The notes under the pieces were generated by a model. The model saw only the letters and a program-made list of their open reading frames with translations, was not told where the DNA came from and searched no databases. A stretch of DNA of 64,000 nt from JAOAGA01 sp964540515 (lineage in GTDB: Bacteria > CALINM01): positions 57,736 to 121,735 of the forward strand of contig CAZIMS010000009.1 of the NCBI GenBank assembly GCA_964540515.1, written 5' to 3'. Each line of letters starts with the position of its first letter. Position 1 is the first letter of the stretch. A program made the position numbers and the translations under genes. Shown one piece after another: positions 16,201-24,489 of the stretch.

Positions 16201-18462
16201 CTACACAAAAATATCTTCTCTTTTAATATTGTATTTTCTCATCAGATTATGAAAAGTTGGTCTTGGTATTCCTGCAAGCTCTGCGGCCTTTTTTACATTT
16301 CCCATAGTTTGTTTGAGATATTTCTTAAGTAAGTTTCTTTCAAAAATGGCCAGTTGTTCTTCTCTCTGTTCCCATAAATTCTTATTGGAATTAATAAAGT
16401 TAACTTCTGGTGTTATAGATTGTATGTGGATAGGAAAATCTTTTAGTTTTAGCTCATCTCCTTGGGCAAGAATTATTGCTCTTTCTACAACATTAGCAAG
16501 CTCTCTTATGTTTCCAGGCCAATCGTAGGCCTTTAGGTGCTTTATAATCTCTTTCTCGTAAGATATTATCTTCTTACCTAACTTTTTTGAGTTGGTCTCT
16601 ATAAGATAGTGTAGAAAATATGGCAGGTCTTCCTTTCTATCTCTCAAAGGGGGTAGATGAATACTAAATACATTCAACCTATAATATAAATCTTCTCTAA
16701 ATTTTCCTTCTTCTATGAGCTGTTCTAAGTTTCTGTTTGTTGCAGCAATGACTCTGGCATCTATCTTCTTAACTTCGTTACTACCTACCGGTCTAATCTC
16801 GCCGTTTTGAAGAACTCTTAATAACTTTGTCTGAAGATTAATGGGCATATCTCCTATCTCATCAAGAAATATTGTACCATTATGTGCTACTTCAAATAAT
16901 CCTTTTTTATTTTCCAAGGCTCCGGTAAAAGCACCTTTTACATGACCAAAAAGCTCACTTTCTAATAAATTTTCTGTTAAGGTAGTACAATTAACAGTTA
17001 TCATAGGTCTATCATTTCGGGACGATTTCTGATGTATAAGTGTTGCTACCATCTCTTTACCGGTTCCACTTTCACCTCTAAGTAGTACTATAGCATTAGT
17101 GTGGGCAACTTTTTCAATTTGTTCCCAGATCTCTCTCATTTTGTGTGTTTTACCAAGTATAAAGCTAAACTCTTTATCTTTATATAGTTCTTTTTGAATT
17201 ATCTTGTAATCATTTAAAAGATTAATATTGTTGACTGAAATCTTGTTTAACAAGTAAGGAAGACACATTTCTATCTCAGCTAAACCCATAACTACTGCTC
17301 GTGCCTTCTCATAACAGTTGTCATAACCACAGGCACCACAATTTAAGTTTTCACCACCATTGTATGTCTTCATCTCATCTAAAATGCTCTTAATATCTTC
17401 TTCTTTTGGCTCCACAAAGATTAGTCTGTCTTTAGGAGAAAAAGTCTTCTCAAGGCCTATCTTAGGTATTACCTTCTCTTCATTCTCCCCTTGAAAATAA
17501 TAATCTTTAATATATCTTTTTACCCTTTCTGCCCTCTCATAAATTGTTCCTCTATCTTTCATCATTGGACCATCTATACAACCCTTGCAAAAAAGTATGT
17601 CTACAAATCTTGGGTTAATCTCGTTTTTTTTGAGAGAATGGAGGAAACTTAGGACCTCATCTTTTCCATCAATCACAAGAATATCACTATCAAGAATGTC
17701 TGTTCCTATTGAAGCAGTTTTTAGAAGTCCGCCTGAAAGTGCAAATGCCCTGCCAATTCGTGGAAAATATCCATCAAAATCTGAAAAACTTTTTCTTTTT
17801 GGGTTTATATCTCTTATAATAAACTCTTCGTCAAGCTCTTTGAAAGTTAATACTGAATCAATTGCGTAACCATCATCTTTTATCTCGCTTTTTTTTGCTA
17901 TACAAGGCCCAATAAAAAAAACAAGAGCTTTATCAATCTTTTCTTTAATTAACCTTCCCATGGCAATCATAGGTGATGCGATGGGTATTAGATTATTAAT
18001 TAGCTCTGGATAGAACTTAGCTATTAAATTTACTATAGCAGGACAGGGAGATGAGATATAGGTCTTTTTTTCCGTTGTCTTAGCATTAATATTAATAATA
18101 AACTCTTTGTATTTATCAATTATAATCTCAGCACCATAGGCAGCTTCATACACATAATTAAATCCTAATTTTCTTAGGGCAGAAACTACTTGAAGAGGGT
18201 GTACATCTTGGTAATAAGAGACAAATGAAGGGGCAAGGAGGGCAACTGTTTTTTTATTCTTCTTCAGCGCCTCTTCTATTGTTAGACCATTTTGTATTTC
18301 TTTAGCTTCCTGTGAACAGACTTTTAAACAGTTGCCACAGACTATGCAGTTTTCTTGAATTACATAAGCTTGTTCGTTGTAAACCTTTATAGCTTTAACT
18401 GGGCATCCTCTAATACAGGAATAACATTTTTTACAAAGGCCCTCTTTTGTCTGTATAATCAT
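16201..18462 (-). CDS. Hydrogenase-like Fe-S sensor fused to a sigma-54 AAA+ transcription activator
   Basis: 753 residues in one frame. Residues 1-55 are a 2[4Fe-4S] ferredoxin (C10, C13, C16, C20; C39, C42, C45, C49). Residues ~70-330 form an [FeFe]-hydrogenase large-subunit-like domain with SSPCPA (Cys140), GPCIAKKSE (Cys187, Lys190, Glu193) and FCKGCIDGP (Cys292, Cys295). Residues 373-400 form a four-cysteine Fe-S domain (C375, C378, C383, C400). Residues 435-665 form a sigma-54 AAA+ domain: Walker A GESGTGKE 463-470, GAFTGA 510-515, Walker B with Asp534-Glu535. A Fis-type helix-turn-helix ends the protein. No REC or PAS domain is present, so the Fe-S half probably senses H2 or redox state directly. 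Last gene of the hydG-hydE-hydF unit, starting at the base after hydF ends. Confidence 0.88.
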   Translation of the reverse strand: MIIQTKEGLCKKCYSCIRGCPVKAIKVYNEQAYVIQENCIVCGNCLKVCSQEAKEIQNGLTIEEALKKNKKTVALLAPSFVSYYQDVHPLQVVSALRKLGFNYVYEAAYGAEIIIDKYKEFIININAKTTEKKTYISSPCPAIVNLIAKFYPELINNLIPIASPMIAMGRLIKEKIDKALVFFIGPCIAKKSEIKDDGYAIDSVLTFKELDEEFIIRDINPKRKSFSDFDGYFPRIGRAFALSGGLLKTASIGTDILDSDILVIDGKDEVLSFLHSLKKNEINPRFVDILFCKGCIDGPMMKDRGTIYERAERVKRYIKDYYFQGENEEKVIPKIGLEKTFSPKDRLIFVEPKEEDIKSILDEMKTYNGGENLNCGACGYDNCYEKARAVVMGLAEIEMCLPYLLNKISVNNINLLNDYKIIQKELYKDKEFSFILGKTHKMREIWEQIEKVAHTNAIVLLRGESGTGKEMVATLIHQKSSRNDRPMITVNCTTLTENLLESELFGHVKGAFTGALENKKGLFEVAHNGTIFLDEIGDMPINLQTKLLRVLQNGEIRPVGSNEVKKIDARVIAATNRNLEQLIEEGKFREDLYYRLNVFSIHLPPLRDRKEDLPYFLHYLIETNSKKLGKKIISYEKEIIKHLKAYDWPGNIRELANVVERAIILAQGDELKLKDFPIHIQSITPEVNFINSNKNLWEQREEQLAIFERNLLKKYLKQTMGNVKKAAELAGIPRPTFHNLMRKYNIKREDIFV

Positions 18463-19701
18463 TTATAAGCTCCTAAAGGGTTCTAAGGCTTTTTCATTTA
18501 TTCCATAAAAGTTTGAGATAAAAACACCATAATTTATAAAGGGAACTCCCATAGATTTAAACTTTTCTATCCTTGAGCTCATATCCCTTGAGGTTAACAT
18601 ACATCCACCACAATGAAGCACTAACCTTACGTCTGATAGATCTTCCCATGTAGGCATTAATCCATTTAAAAATTTAAATTTAAGTTTTTTTCCTGTTTTT
18701 TGTGCCAACATCTCAGGTAATTTTTCCCTTGCCATATCTCCTTCCTGTTGGTGGTGTGTACAGGCTTCAATAATGGCTATGGCATCTCCATCAGAGATAT
18801 TGTCCAGATACTTAAGTCCTTCCAGTGAGAAAGTCAGGGCATTTTTATAATTTGCAAAGAGTATTGAAAAGGATGTTAAGAAGGTCTGTGGTGGAACCTT
18901 GCTGCATATCTCGTTAATAACCTGACTGTCGGTTATTATAAGTTTTGGTGGAACTATTAGGTTTTTTAAAGTTGCCTCTAACTCTTCTGGTTGAATAACA
19001 GTAAGCTTTATATGTTTTTCTAATGCCTCTCTCATAATGGCCACTTGTAAAGGTTTTAATCTACCTTTGGGATAGGCCTTATTTACCGGGATAATAAGCA
19101 TAAGCTCGTCACCCTCTGAGATAAGACCATCAAGTATGGATTTTTCCTTATCTTCTGATAATTTTTCTCCTATAAAAATCTTTATCTTTTCTAACCCCTC
19201 CGATGTAATTGCTGAACAAAAAAAAGCAGGGATACTCTTGTTTTTATTAGAAAAAAATAAAATATCTTTTTTTTCAATAAAAAGGTCTTTTGAAGGTTTT
19301 TCAAGATCCACTTTATTAAAAATAAAAGCGTAGGGGATAGATAGAGCTTCTAACAAGTCTATATATTTTTGTTCTTCCGAAGAGATATAAAAGTTATTAT
19401 AGGATGGTTGAAAAACAAAAAATACAAAATCAGTTTTTTTAATGATTTCTTCAGTTCTTTTTAGACGTTCTTCTCCTAATATAGTTTGGTCATCGATACC
19501 AGGTGTATCAGTGAAAAGCAAAGGTCCTGCTGGCAATATCTCCATTGCCTTTTCTGTATGGTCTGTTGTAGTCCCCGCTAAAGGGGAAACAATAGATACT
19601 TTTTGTCCTGTTATGGCATTGATTAGACTTGATTTGCCCGTGTTGATTTTACCTATAAAGGAAACTCTTTTTCTCTCTGATTTGGGTGTTTCAGTGAACA
19701 T
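18463..19701 (-). CDS. hydF: [FeFe]-hydrogenase H-cluster maturation GTPase HydF
   Basis: 412 residues. The N-terminal TrmE-like GTPase has Walker A GKINTGKSS (G17-S24), a switch with GTTTDH, and DTPGID as G3. The C-terminal cluster domain carries the expected ligands: CTH in EACTHHQQ and HCGGC near residue 365. HydF is the scaffold on which the [2Fe] subcluster made with HydG and HydE is built and handed to apo-hydrogenase. It overlaps hydE by 11 bases. Its presence predicts at least one [FeFe]-hydrogenase or hydrogenase-like sensor to mature. Confidence 0.95.
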   Translation of the reverse strand: MFTETPKSERKRVSFIGKINTGKSSLINAITGQKVSIVSPLAGTTTDHTEKAMEILPAGPLLFTDTPGIDDQTILGEERLKRTEEIIKKTDFVFFVFQPSYNNFYISSEEQKYIDLLEALSIPYAFIFNKVDLEKPSKDLFIEKKDILFFSNKNKSIPAFFCSAITSEGLEKIKIFIGEKLSEDKEKSILDGLISEGDELMLIIPVNKAYPKGRLKPLQVAIMREALEKHIKLTVIQPEELEATLKNLIVPPKLIITDSQVINEICSKVPPQTFLTSFSILFANYKNALTFSLEGLKYLDNISDGDAIAIIEACTHHQQEGDMAREKLPEMLAQKTGKKLKFKFLNGLMPTWEDLSDVRLVLHCGGCMLTSRDMSSRIEKFKSMGVPFINYGVFISNFYGINEKALEPFRSL

Positions 19702-20683
19702 TTATGGACCTCCTTTCGCCCTTTGAAGGGGAAATCTTTAAACCCTTTTCATATAATATTTTTTTTATTTTCTCTATTGATAATGGTGTTTTTCCATCGT
19801 AAATTCTGTAATTTTTTCTAAGTCTCTTTGGAGTAAAGTTGGGCATAATAACATTACAGCCACATTCAAGGGCTTCAGAAAGGGATTTTTCACCACCTAA
19901 AGTGTATAAGGCAGTTGTAGCTGGAATATTAAGATCTTCAAGAATTATTCTTGCAAAGGTTAGTATTTTAATGACAAGTTCAGTATTAGCTGCAGCGTAG
20001 TTAGAAAAAGGTGTCCCTTTAGCGGGTAGAAAAGGACCAATAGCAGCCATATCACAATCAAGTTCTTTCATAAGAAAAATGTCTCCAATATAATCCTCTA
20101 AACTGGTATAGGGTAACCCGATAATATTACCGAGACCAACCTTATATCCAATTTTCTTTAATATTTCATAATTTTTAAGTCTATTCTTCAAAGAATCATC
20201 AGGATGTAAAGCTTTATAGGCTCTATCATTTGAGGTTTCGTGCTTGATTAAATATCTATCAGCACCTGCATCGAAAAAGGCCTTATAATCATCATAACTA
20301 CGTTCACCGATACAAAGTGTAATGGCACAGTCCATATCTTTTTTAATCTCAGATATTATCTCAACAATAGCTTCTCGTGAATAATATAAATCTTCTCCTG
20401 ACTGTAAAACTATAGTTTTTATACCTCTTTTGTATATTTTTTGAGCCGATTTTTTGATATCTTCTTTATTCATCCTGTATCTTACTATCTTGTTTGACTT
20501 TCTTATGCCACAGTATAAACAGTCTTTGCGGCAATGATTTGAAAATTCGATTATCCCCCTAAGAAAGACTTCGTTGCCATAGATTTGATTTTTTTTCTTT
20601 AGAGCTATCTCTTTATATTTATATAAATTAGTATCCATTGAAGTAATAATTTTCTTTATTTCATTTATGTTAAACATATACAT
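19691..20683 (-). CDS. hydE: [FeFe]-hydrogenase maturation radical SAM enzyme HydE
   Basis: 330 residues, a radical SAM barrel of the BioB-like group. The cluster motif C51-x3-C55-x2-C58 appears as CRKDCLYCGIR. LCIGERSYDDY, RYLIKHETSN and GLGNIIGLPYTSLEDY are HydE/PylB-type segments. Linkage to hydF and hydG decides for HydE over PylB. HydE works on the HydG-made Fe(CO)2CN-cysteine synthon during [2Fe] cluster assembly. GGAAAG lies 4 bases before the chosen ATG; a second ATG two codons in is possible. It overlaps hydG by 14 bases. Confidence 0.93.
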   Translation of the reverse strand: MYMFNINEIKKIITSMDTNLYKYKEIALKKKNQIYGNEVFLRGIIEFSNHCRKDCLYCGIRKSNKIVRYRMNKEDIKKSAQKIYKRGIKTIVLQSGEDLYYSREAIVEIISEIKKDMDCAITLCIGERSYDDYKAFFDAGADRYLIKHETSNDRAYKALHPDDSLKNRLKNYEILKKIGYKVGLGNIIGLPYTSLEDYIGDIFLMKELDCDMAAIGPFLPAKGTPFSNYAAANTELVIKILTFARIILEDLNIPATTALYTLGGEKSLSEALECGCNVIMPNFTPKRLRKNYRIYDGKTPLSIEKIKKILYEKGLKISPSKGERRSINVH

Positions 20684-21959
20684 CCATCTTTCCAGAAAAA
20701 ACTTCCTCTATCTTATCTTTATATTTTTTTACTCTGAGCTTTTCAATTTCATTATAAATAAAGTTATTTGCTTTAAGCCTTTTTTCTTCGTCAAAAAAAT
20801 TTCTCACATACTCAGCTAAACTAAGTAATGAATTGATGTTGCAAAAATTTTTTATCTTACCTGTTTCTGCTAACTCCAAAAAATCCTCTCCTACTCTTCC
20901 TTTTCTATAGCAGGCAGTACAAAAGCTGGGGATTAACCCGTTTTCTATAAGTGTCTCAACCATCTCAGATAAAGTCCTCTCATCGGATATACAAAACTGA
21001 TTGGCATCATCTTTAGATGTATAGCCTCCTGGTGTTGTTGATGATGCAGCACTTATCTGGGACACTCCTAAATTAAGAAGCCTATCTCTTAACTCCTTGG
21101 GCTCTCTTGTGGAAAGGATTATGCCTGTGTAGGGAACAGATATTCTTAAAACAGCAACTATATAGCTAAATAACTCATCATCAATTTTGTAGGGAGGGTT
21201 ATAAGATAAGGGAGTGTTGACAGAGGGTTTAATTCTTGGAACAGAGATAGTATGCGGTCCTATAGAAAAATTGTTTTTTAGCTCTTCTATGTGTTTTAAT
21301 AAGAAATATACCTCTTCATCTGGTTTAGAGAGTCCAAAGAGAACACCCATACCAATATCTTTAATACCCGCTTCAATAGCACGAAAAGGGGCATAATATC
21401 TAAAGTCAAAATCGCTTTTTAAACCTTGGGGGTGATATATTTTATAGAGCTCTCTGTTATAGGTCTCTTGAAATAACTGATATGTTCCTATGTTTGTCTC
21501 TTTTAAGGTTTTAAAGTCATAAAGAGTGAGTGGGGCTATATTAACATTAATCCTTCTTATATTGCTACCATTATATTTTATAGAATAGATATAGCATATG
21601 CTGTCGCAGATATAGTTTAAACTGTCACTTTCTCCTGACACCAAAAGTATACGCTTAACCCCTTGCTTCAAAAGGAAAGTGGTTTCATTATATATCTCTT
21701 CTTGAGACAGTTTTTTTCTCTTTATCTCTTTATTTTCTTTTCGAAATCCGCAATATAGACAGGAGTTAGTGCAAAAATTTGATATATATAGAGGAGAGAA
21801 AAGGACAACTCTCTTTCCATAAATCTTATTTTTTATTTTGTTTGCTAAAGAAAGGACCTTCTGCTGTGTAACTTTATCTTTACAGTTAAGAAGCTCGTAA
21901 GCCTCTTCTGCCGATAAACCCCGATATTTTTTCGCTCTTAAAAGGATATTTGATATCAT
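20670..21959 (-). CDS. hydG: [FeFe]-hydrogenase maturation radical SAM tyrosine lyase HydG
   Basis: 429 residues, somewhat shorter than the ~470 of common HydG. The SAM cluster motif is C63-x3-C67-x2-C70 (CTNSCLYCGFRKEN). The C-terminal auxiliary-cluster region is present (SFCTACYRKG followed later by NFCN), which separates HydG from ThiH. It splits tyrosine to supply CO and CN- for the H-cluster. First gene of the minus-strand hyd unit. No convincing ribosome site precedes its ATG. A 174-base leader separates it from an intrinsic terminator, and a sigma-54 promoter lies further upstream. Confidence 0.94.
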   Translation of the reverse strand: MISNILLRAKKYRGLSAEEAYELLNCKDKVTQQKVLSLANKIKNKIYGKRVVLFSPLYISNFCTNSCLYCGFRKENKEIKRKKLSQEEIYNETTFLLKQGVKRILLVSGESDSLNYICDSICYIYSIKYNGSNIRRINVNIAPLTLYDFKTLKETNIGTYQLFQETYNRELYKIYHPQGLKSDFDFRYYAPFRAIEAGIKDIGMGVLFGLSKPDEEVYFLLKHIEELKNNFSIGPHTISVPRIKPSVNTPLSYNPPYKIDDELFSYIVAVLRISVPYTGIILSTREPKELRDRLLNLGVSQISAASSTTPGGYTSKDDANQFCISDERTLSEMVETLIENGLIPSFCTACYRKGRVGEDFLELAETGKIKNFCNINSLLSLAEYVRNFFDEEKRLKANNFIYNEIEKLRVKKYKDKIEEVFSGKMDVYV

Positions 21960-22007
21960 AATATGTGAAAGTCAATACAATATGTAAAGAATATATTACA
22001 CAAAAAG

Positions 22008-22022
22008 TTGTCATATTGACAA
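22008..22022. promoter_or_regulatory. Perfect palindrome TTGTCA-TAT-TGACAA upstream of hydG
   Basis: A 6-3-6 perfect inverted repeat lies 49 bases before the hydG start. On the minus strand its left arm reads TTGTCA and could serve as a -35 box, with TAATAT 18 bases downstream (21993-21998). A repressor bound here would overlap such a promoter. I do not recognise the cognate regulator; it is not an FNR site (TTGAT-N4-ATCAA). Confidence 0.45.
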
Positions 22023-22123
22023 TAAAAAATTAGTTTTAGTTAAAAAACAATATGAAATAGTGCCAAGATAATTTTATTAAGTTTAATCTTTTCTTTATTC
22101 CTTTGATTTATACTAAGTAGAGA

Positions 22124-22165
22124 TAAAAAAATTCCGGGAAGGGGCTTGGCTATGCCCCGTTCCCG
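22124..22165 (-). terminator. Intrinsic terminator inside the hyd operon leader (possible attenuator)
   Basis: On the minus strand a GC-rich hairpin, CGGGAACGGGGC (22165-22154) and GCCCCTTCCCG (22145-22135) with one bulged G, is followed by AATTTTTTT. It lies about 25 bases after the start point predicted from the sigma-54 promoter and about 175 bases before hydG. No minus-strand gene lies between that promoter and the hairpin, so it terminates the hyd leader itself or a ~65-nt RNA. It is by far the most GC-rich segment nearby. Confidence 0.75.
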
Positions 22166-22201
22166 TTATAGTAGGGAGGGAAAGTATGTATATTTTTATA
22201 A

Positions 22202-22216
22202 GCAATATATGTGCCA
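22202..22216 (-). promoter_or_regulatory. Sigma-54 (-24/-12) promoter facing hydG
   Basis: Minus strand TTGGCACATATATTGCTT contains TGGCAC-N5-TTGC, an exact match to the sigma-54 consensus with the required 10 bases between GG and GC. Transcription should start near 22190 and run toward hydG. The last gene of the downstream unit encodes a sigma-54 activator with an intact GAFTGA loop. Activator sites would be expected at 22220-22400, but I could not single one out by eye. Confidence 0.85.
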
Positions 22217-22403
22217 ATTGCAAAATTTTTTGTAGATGTTAAAAATATTATTTCTTAGTTTAAAATAATTATTGATAGCTATAAAAAATTAGATAGTTTT
22301 GTTCAGATTTACAAATAACAGCAGAGAGACTATGATTTTTATGATTTAAATTATTGTGGTTTTTTCGCTATAATAATACAAGTTATTTCACGTAGGAGGT
22401 TAG

Positions 22404-24326
22404 ATGGGTAAGTCTCTTGTACATAAGATTATTGAAAATCATATTGTTTATGGTGAGATTAAGAAAGGTAATGAGATTGCCATTAAGATCGATCAAACTC
22501 TAACACAGGATGCCACTGGCACAATGGCATATCTTCAATTTGAGGCTATTGGTATCCCACGGGTAAAAACAGAGCTTTCTGTTAGTTATGTAGATCATAA
22601 TACACTTCAAACGGGTTTTGAGAATGCCGATGATCATAGGTTTTTAAGAACTATTGCTGAAAAGTTTGGTATTTATTTTTCTGCTCCAGGTAATGGTATC
22701 TGTCATCAAGTGCATCTGGAGAGATTTGGTATACCTGGAAAGACTCTCTTAGGTTCTGATAGTCATACCCCTACAGCAGGGGGGATGGGTATGCTTGCCA
22801 TAGGGGTTGGGGGACTTGAGATAGCAACTGCTATGGCTGGATATCCTTTTTATATTAATATGCCAGAGATTATATTGGTGAAATTAACTGGTAGTCTAAG
22901 ACCTTTTGTCTCAGCAAAGGATATTATACTTGAATTATTAAGAAGACTTACTGTTAAGGGAGGAGTCGGTAAGATCTTTGAATATGGTGGTGAAGGAGTA
23001 AAAACACTCTCTGTCCCCGAAAGGGCTACTATTACTAATATGGGAGCAGAGCTTGGAGCAACAACATCAATCTTCCCATCTGATGAGATAACCTACCAGT
23101 TTTTAAAGGCTGAGAGAAGGGAAAAAGATTTTGTTCCCTTATCTGCTGATGAAGATACTATCTATGATGGTGTTATTGAGCTAAACCTTAATGAGTTAGA
23201 ACCTTTGATAGCCTGTCCTCACTCTCCTGATAATGTGGTAAAGGTTAAAGAGTTAAAAGATATTAGTGTCGATCAGGTATGTATAGGAAGCTGCACAAAC
23301 TCATCCTATAAAGATTTAGCTACTGTAGCAAAGTTGTTGAAAGGTAAAAAGTTGCCCAAAAATGTTAGCCTTGTTATATCTCCTGGATCCAAGCAAGTTA
23401 TGGAGACCATAGCAAGAGATGGTTATTTATATGATATAATTTCCTCTGGAGCTAGAATTTTAGAAAATGCCTGTGGTCCATGTATAGGCATGGGGCAATC
23501 GCCCTCCTCAGGTGCGGTATCTCTAAGAACTTTTAATAGGAATTTTGAGGGAAGAAGCGGCACTAAAGATGCGAAGGTTTATCTATGCTCCCCAGAGGTT
23601 GCAGTAGCATCGGCATTGGCAGGTAAGATTGTTGATCCAAGAATGTTTTTTGTAGATAAAATATCAGTCAAACTACCAGAGAGCTTTGTTATTAACGATA
23701 ATCTTATATATCCACCCTCTGATAATCCAGAAAAAGTGGAGGTTTTACGGGGGCCAAATATAGCGCCACTGACTATAACTAAACCATTAGATGAAAAGAT
23801 TGAAGCGCCTGTTTTGTTAAAGGTGGGAGATAACATAACAACTGATGATATAATGCCAGCTGGGGCAAAGATTTTGCCATTGAGATCCAATATACCTGCA
23901 ATATCAAGATATGTTTTTTATAATATTGATGAAAGTTTTTATGATAGGGCTAAAAAAGCAGGTAGTGGTTTTATAATTGGTGGTGAAAATTATGGTCAAG
24001 GCTCAAGTAGAGAACATGCGGCTCTTGCTCCTATGTATTTAGGTATTAAAGCAGTTATCTCCAAATCATTTGCCAGGATACATAGATCAAATCTAATAAA
24101 TTTTGGCATATTACCTTTAACCTTTCTTGAGTCAGGTTTTTTTGATAAAATAGATAAAGAAGATATATTGGTAATGGATAATTTTTTTGACTCACTAGCT
24201 TCCAATAGAGAAATAAAGGTTTATAACAAAACTAAGAATTTTTATTTTTCTGTGAGGGCTAACTTAACCCCGAGACAGGTTGAGATAATTAGGGCGGGCG
24301 GGTTGCTTAATTTTGTAAAAAGTTAG
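22404..24326 (+). CDS. Aconitate hydratase, Aquifex-type
   Basis: 640 residues, close to the length of the 'putative aconitase, Aquifex type' group and shorter than AcnA (~890). The [4Fe-4S] ligands appear as IGSCTNSSYKDL and CGPCIGMGQ. Substrate-binding segments include LLGSDSHTPTAGG, DNITTDDIMPAG and GENYGQGSSREHAA, the last being in the swivel domain. It interconverts citrate and isocitrate in the oxidative or reductive TCA cycle. An AGGAGGT ribosome site lies 4 bases before the ATG. A TATAAT box at 22369-22374 is the only visible promoter element. Confidence 0.92.
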   Translation: MGKSLVHKIIENHIVYGEIKKGNEIAIKIDQTLTQDATGTMAYLQFEAIGIPRVKTELSVSYVDHNTLQTGFENADDHRFLRTIAEKFGIYFSAPGNGICHQVHLERFGIPGKTLLGSDSHTPTAGGMGMLAIGVGGLEIATAMAGYPFYINMPEIILVKLTGSLRPFVSAKDIILELLRRLTVKGGVGKIFEYGGEGVKTLSVPERATITNMGAELGATTSIFPSDEITYQFLKAERREKDFVPLSADEDTIYDGVIELNLNELEPLIACPHSPDNVVKVKELKDISVDQVCIGSCTNSSYKDLATVAKLLKGKKLPKNVSLVISPGSKQVMETIARDGYLYDIISSGARILENACGPCIGMGQSPSSGAVSLRTFNRNFEGRSGTKDAKVYLCSPEVAVASALAGKIVDPRMFFVDKISVKLPESFVINDNLIYPPSDNPEKVEVLRGPNIAPLTITKPLDEKIEAPVLLKVGDNITTDDIMPAGAKILPLRSNIPAISRYVFYNIDESFYDRAKKAGSGFIIGGENYGQGSSREHAALAPMYLGIKAVISKSFARIHRSNLINFGILPLTFLESGFFDKIDKEDILVMDNFFDSLASNREIKVYNKTKNFYFSVRANLTPRQVEIIRAGGLLNFVKS

Positions 24327-24333
24327 ATTAATT

Positions 24334-24480
24334 ATGGAAGAGAAAGAAAAAACTAAAGAAAAAAGATGTCTTGTTTGTGGTAAAAAATCAGAGACCGATA
24401 TCTGCGATAGCTGTAAAGATAAGATACAAGCTGAGATGGTATATAAGAAGAAAAAAATAGAGAAAGAAGAAAAAGATTAG
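24334..24480 (+). CDS. 48-residue zinc-ribbon-like peptide
   Basis: A short gene starting 7 bases after the aconitase stop. It has two cysteine pairs, RCLVCGKKS and CDSCKDK, flanked by strongly charged Lys/Glu-rich ends, so the likely fold is a small zinc knuckle. It ends 9 bases before the ferritin-like gene, whose AGGAGG site follows the stop directly, so the three genes read as one transcript. I recognise no named family. Its conservation between two metalloprotein genes would be the main argument that it is real. Confidence 0.6.
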   Translation: MEEKEKTKEKRCLVCGKKSETDICDSCKDKIQAEMVYKKKKIEKEEKD

Positions 24481-24489
24481 GAGGAAGAC

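Noticed and set aside
16201..18462. Calling the hydrogenase-domain protein a catalytic [FeFe]-hydrogenase
   Set aside because: The ligand motifs are altered and the C-terminal half is a sigma-54 activator, so regulation is the better reading.
22186..22242. 18-codon plus-strand frame with a good GGGAGGG site and four cysteines (CANCKIFCRC)
   Set aside because: It lies on top of the minus-strand sigma-54 promoter, and its ribosome-site-like purines are the complement of the hyd leader. The consensus promoter is the stronger explanation. Ribosome profiling could reopen it.
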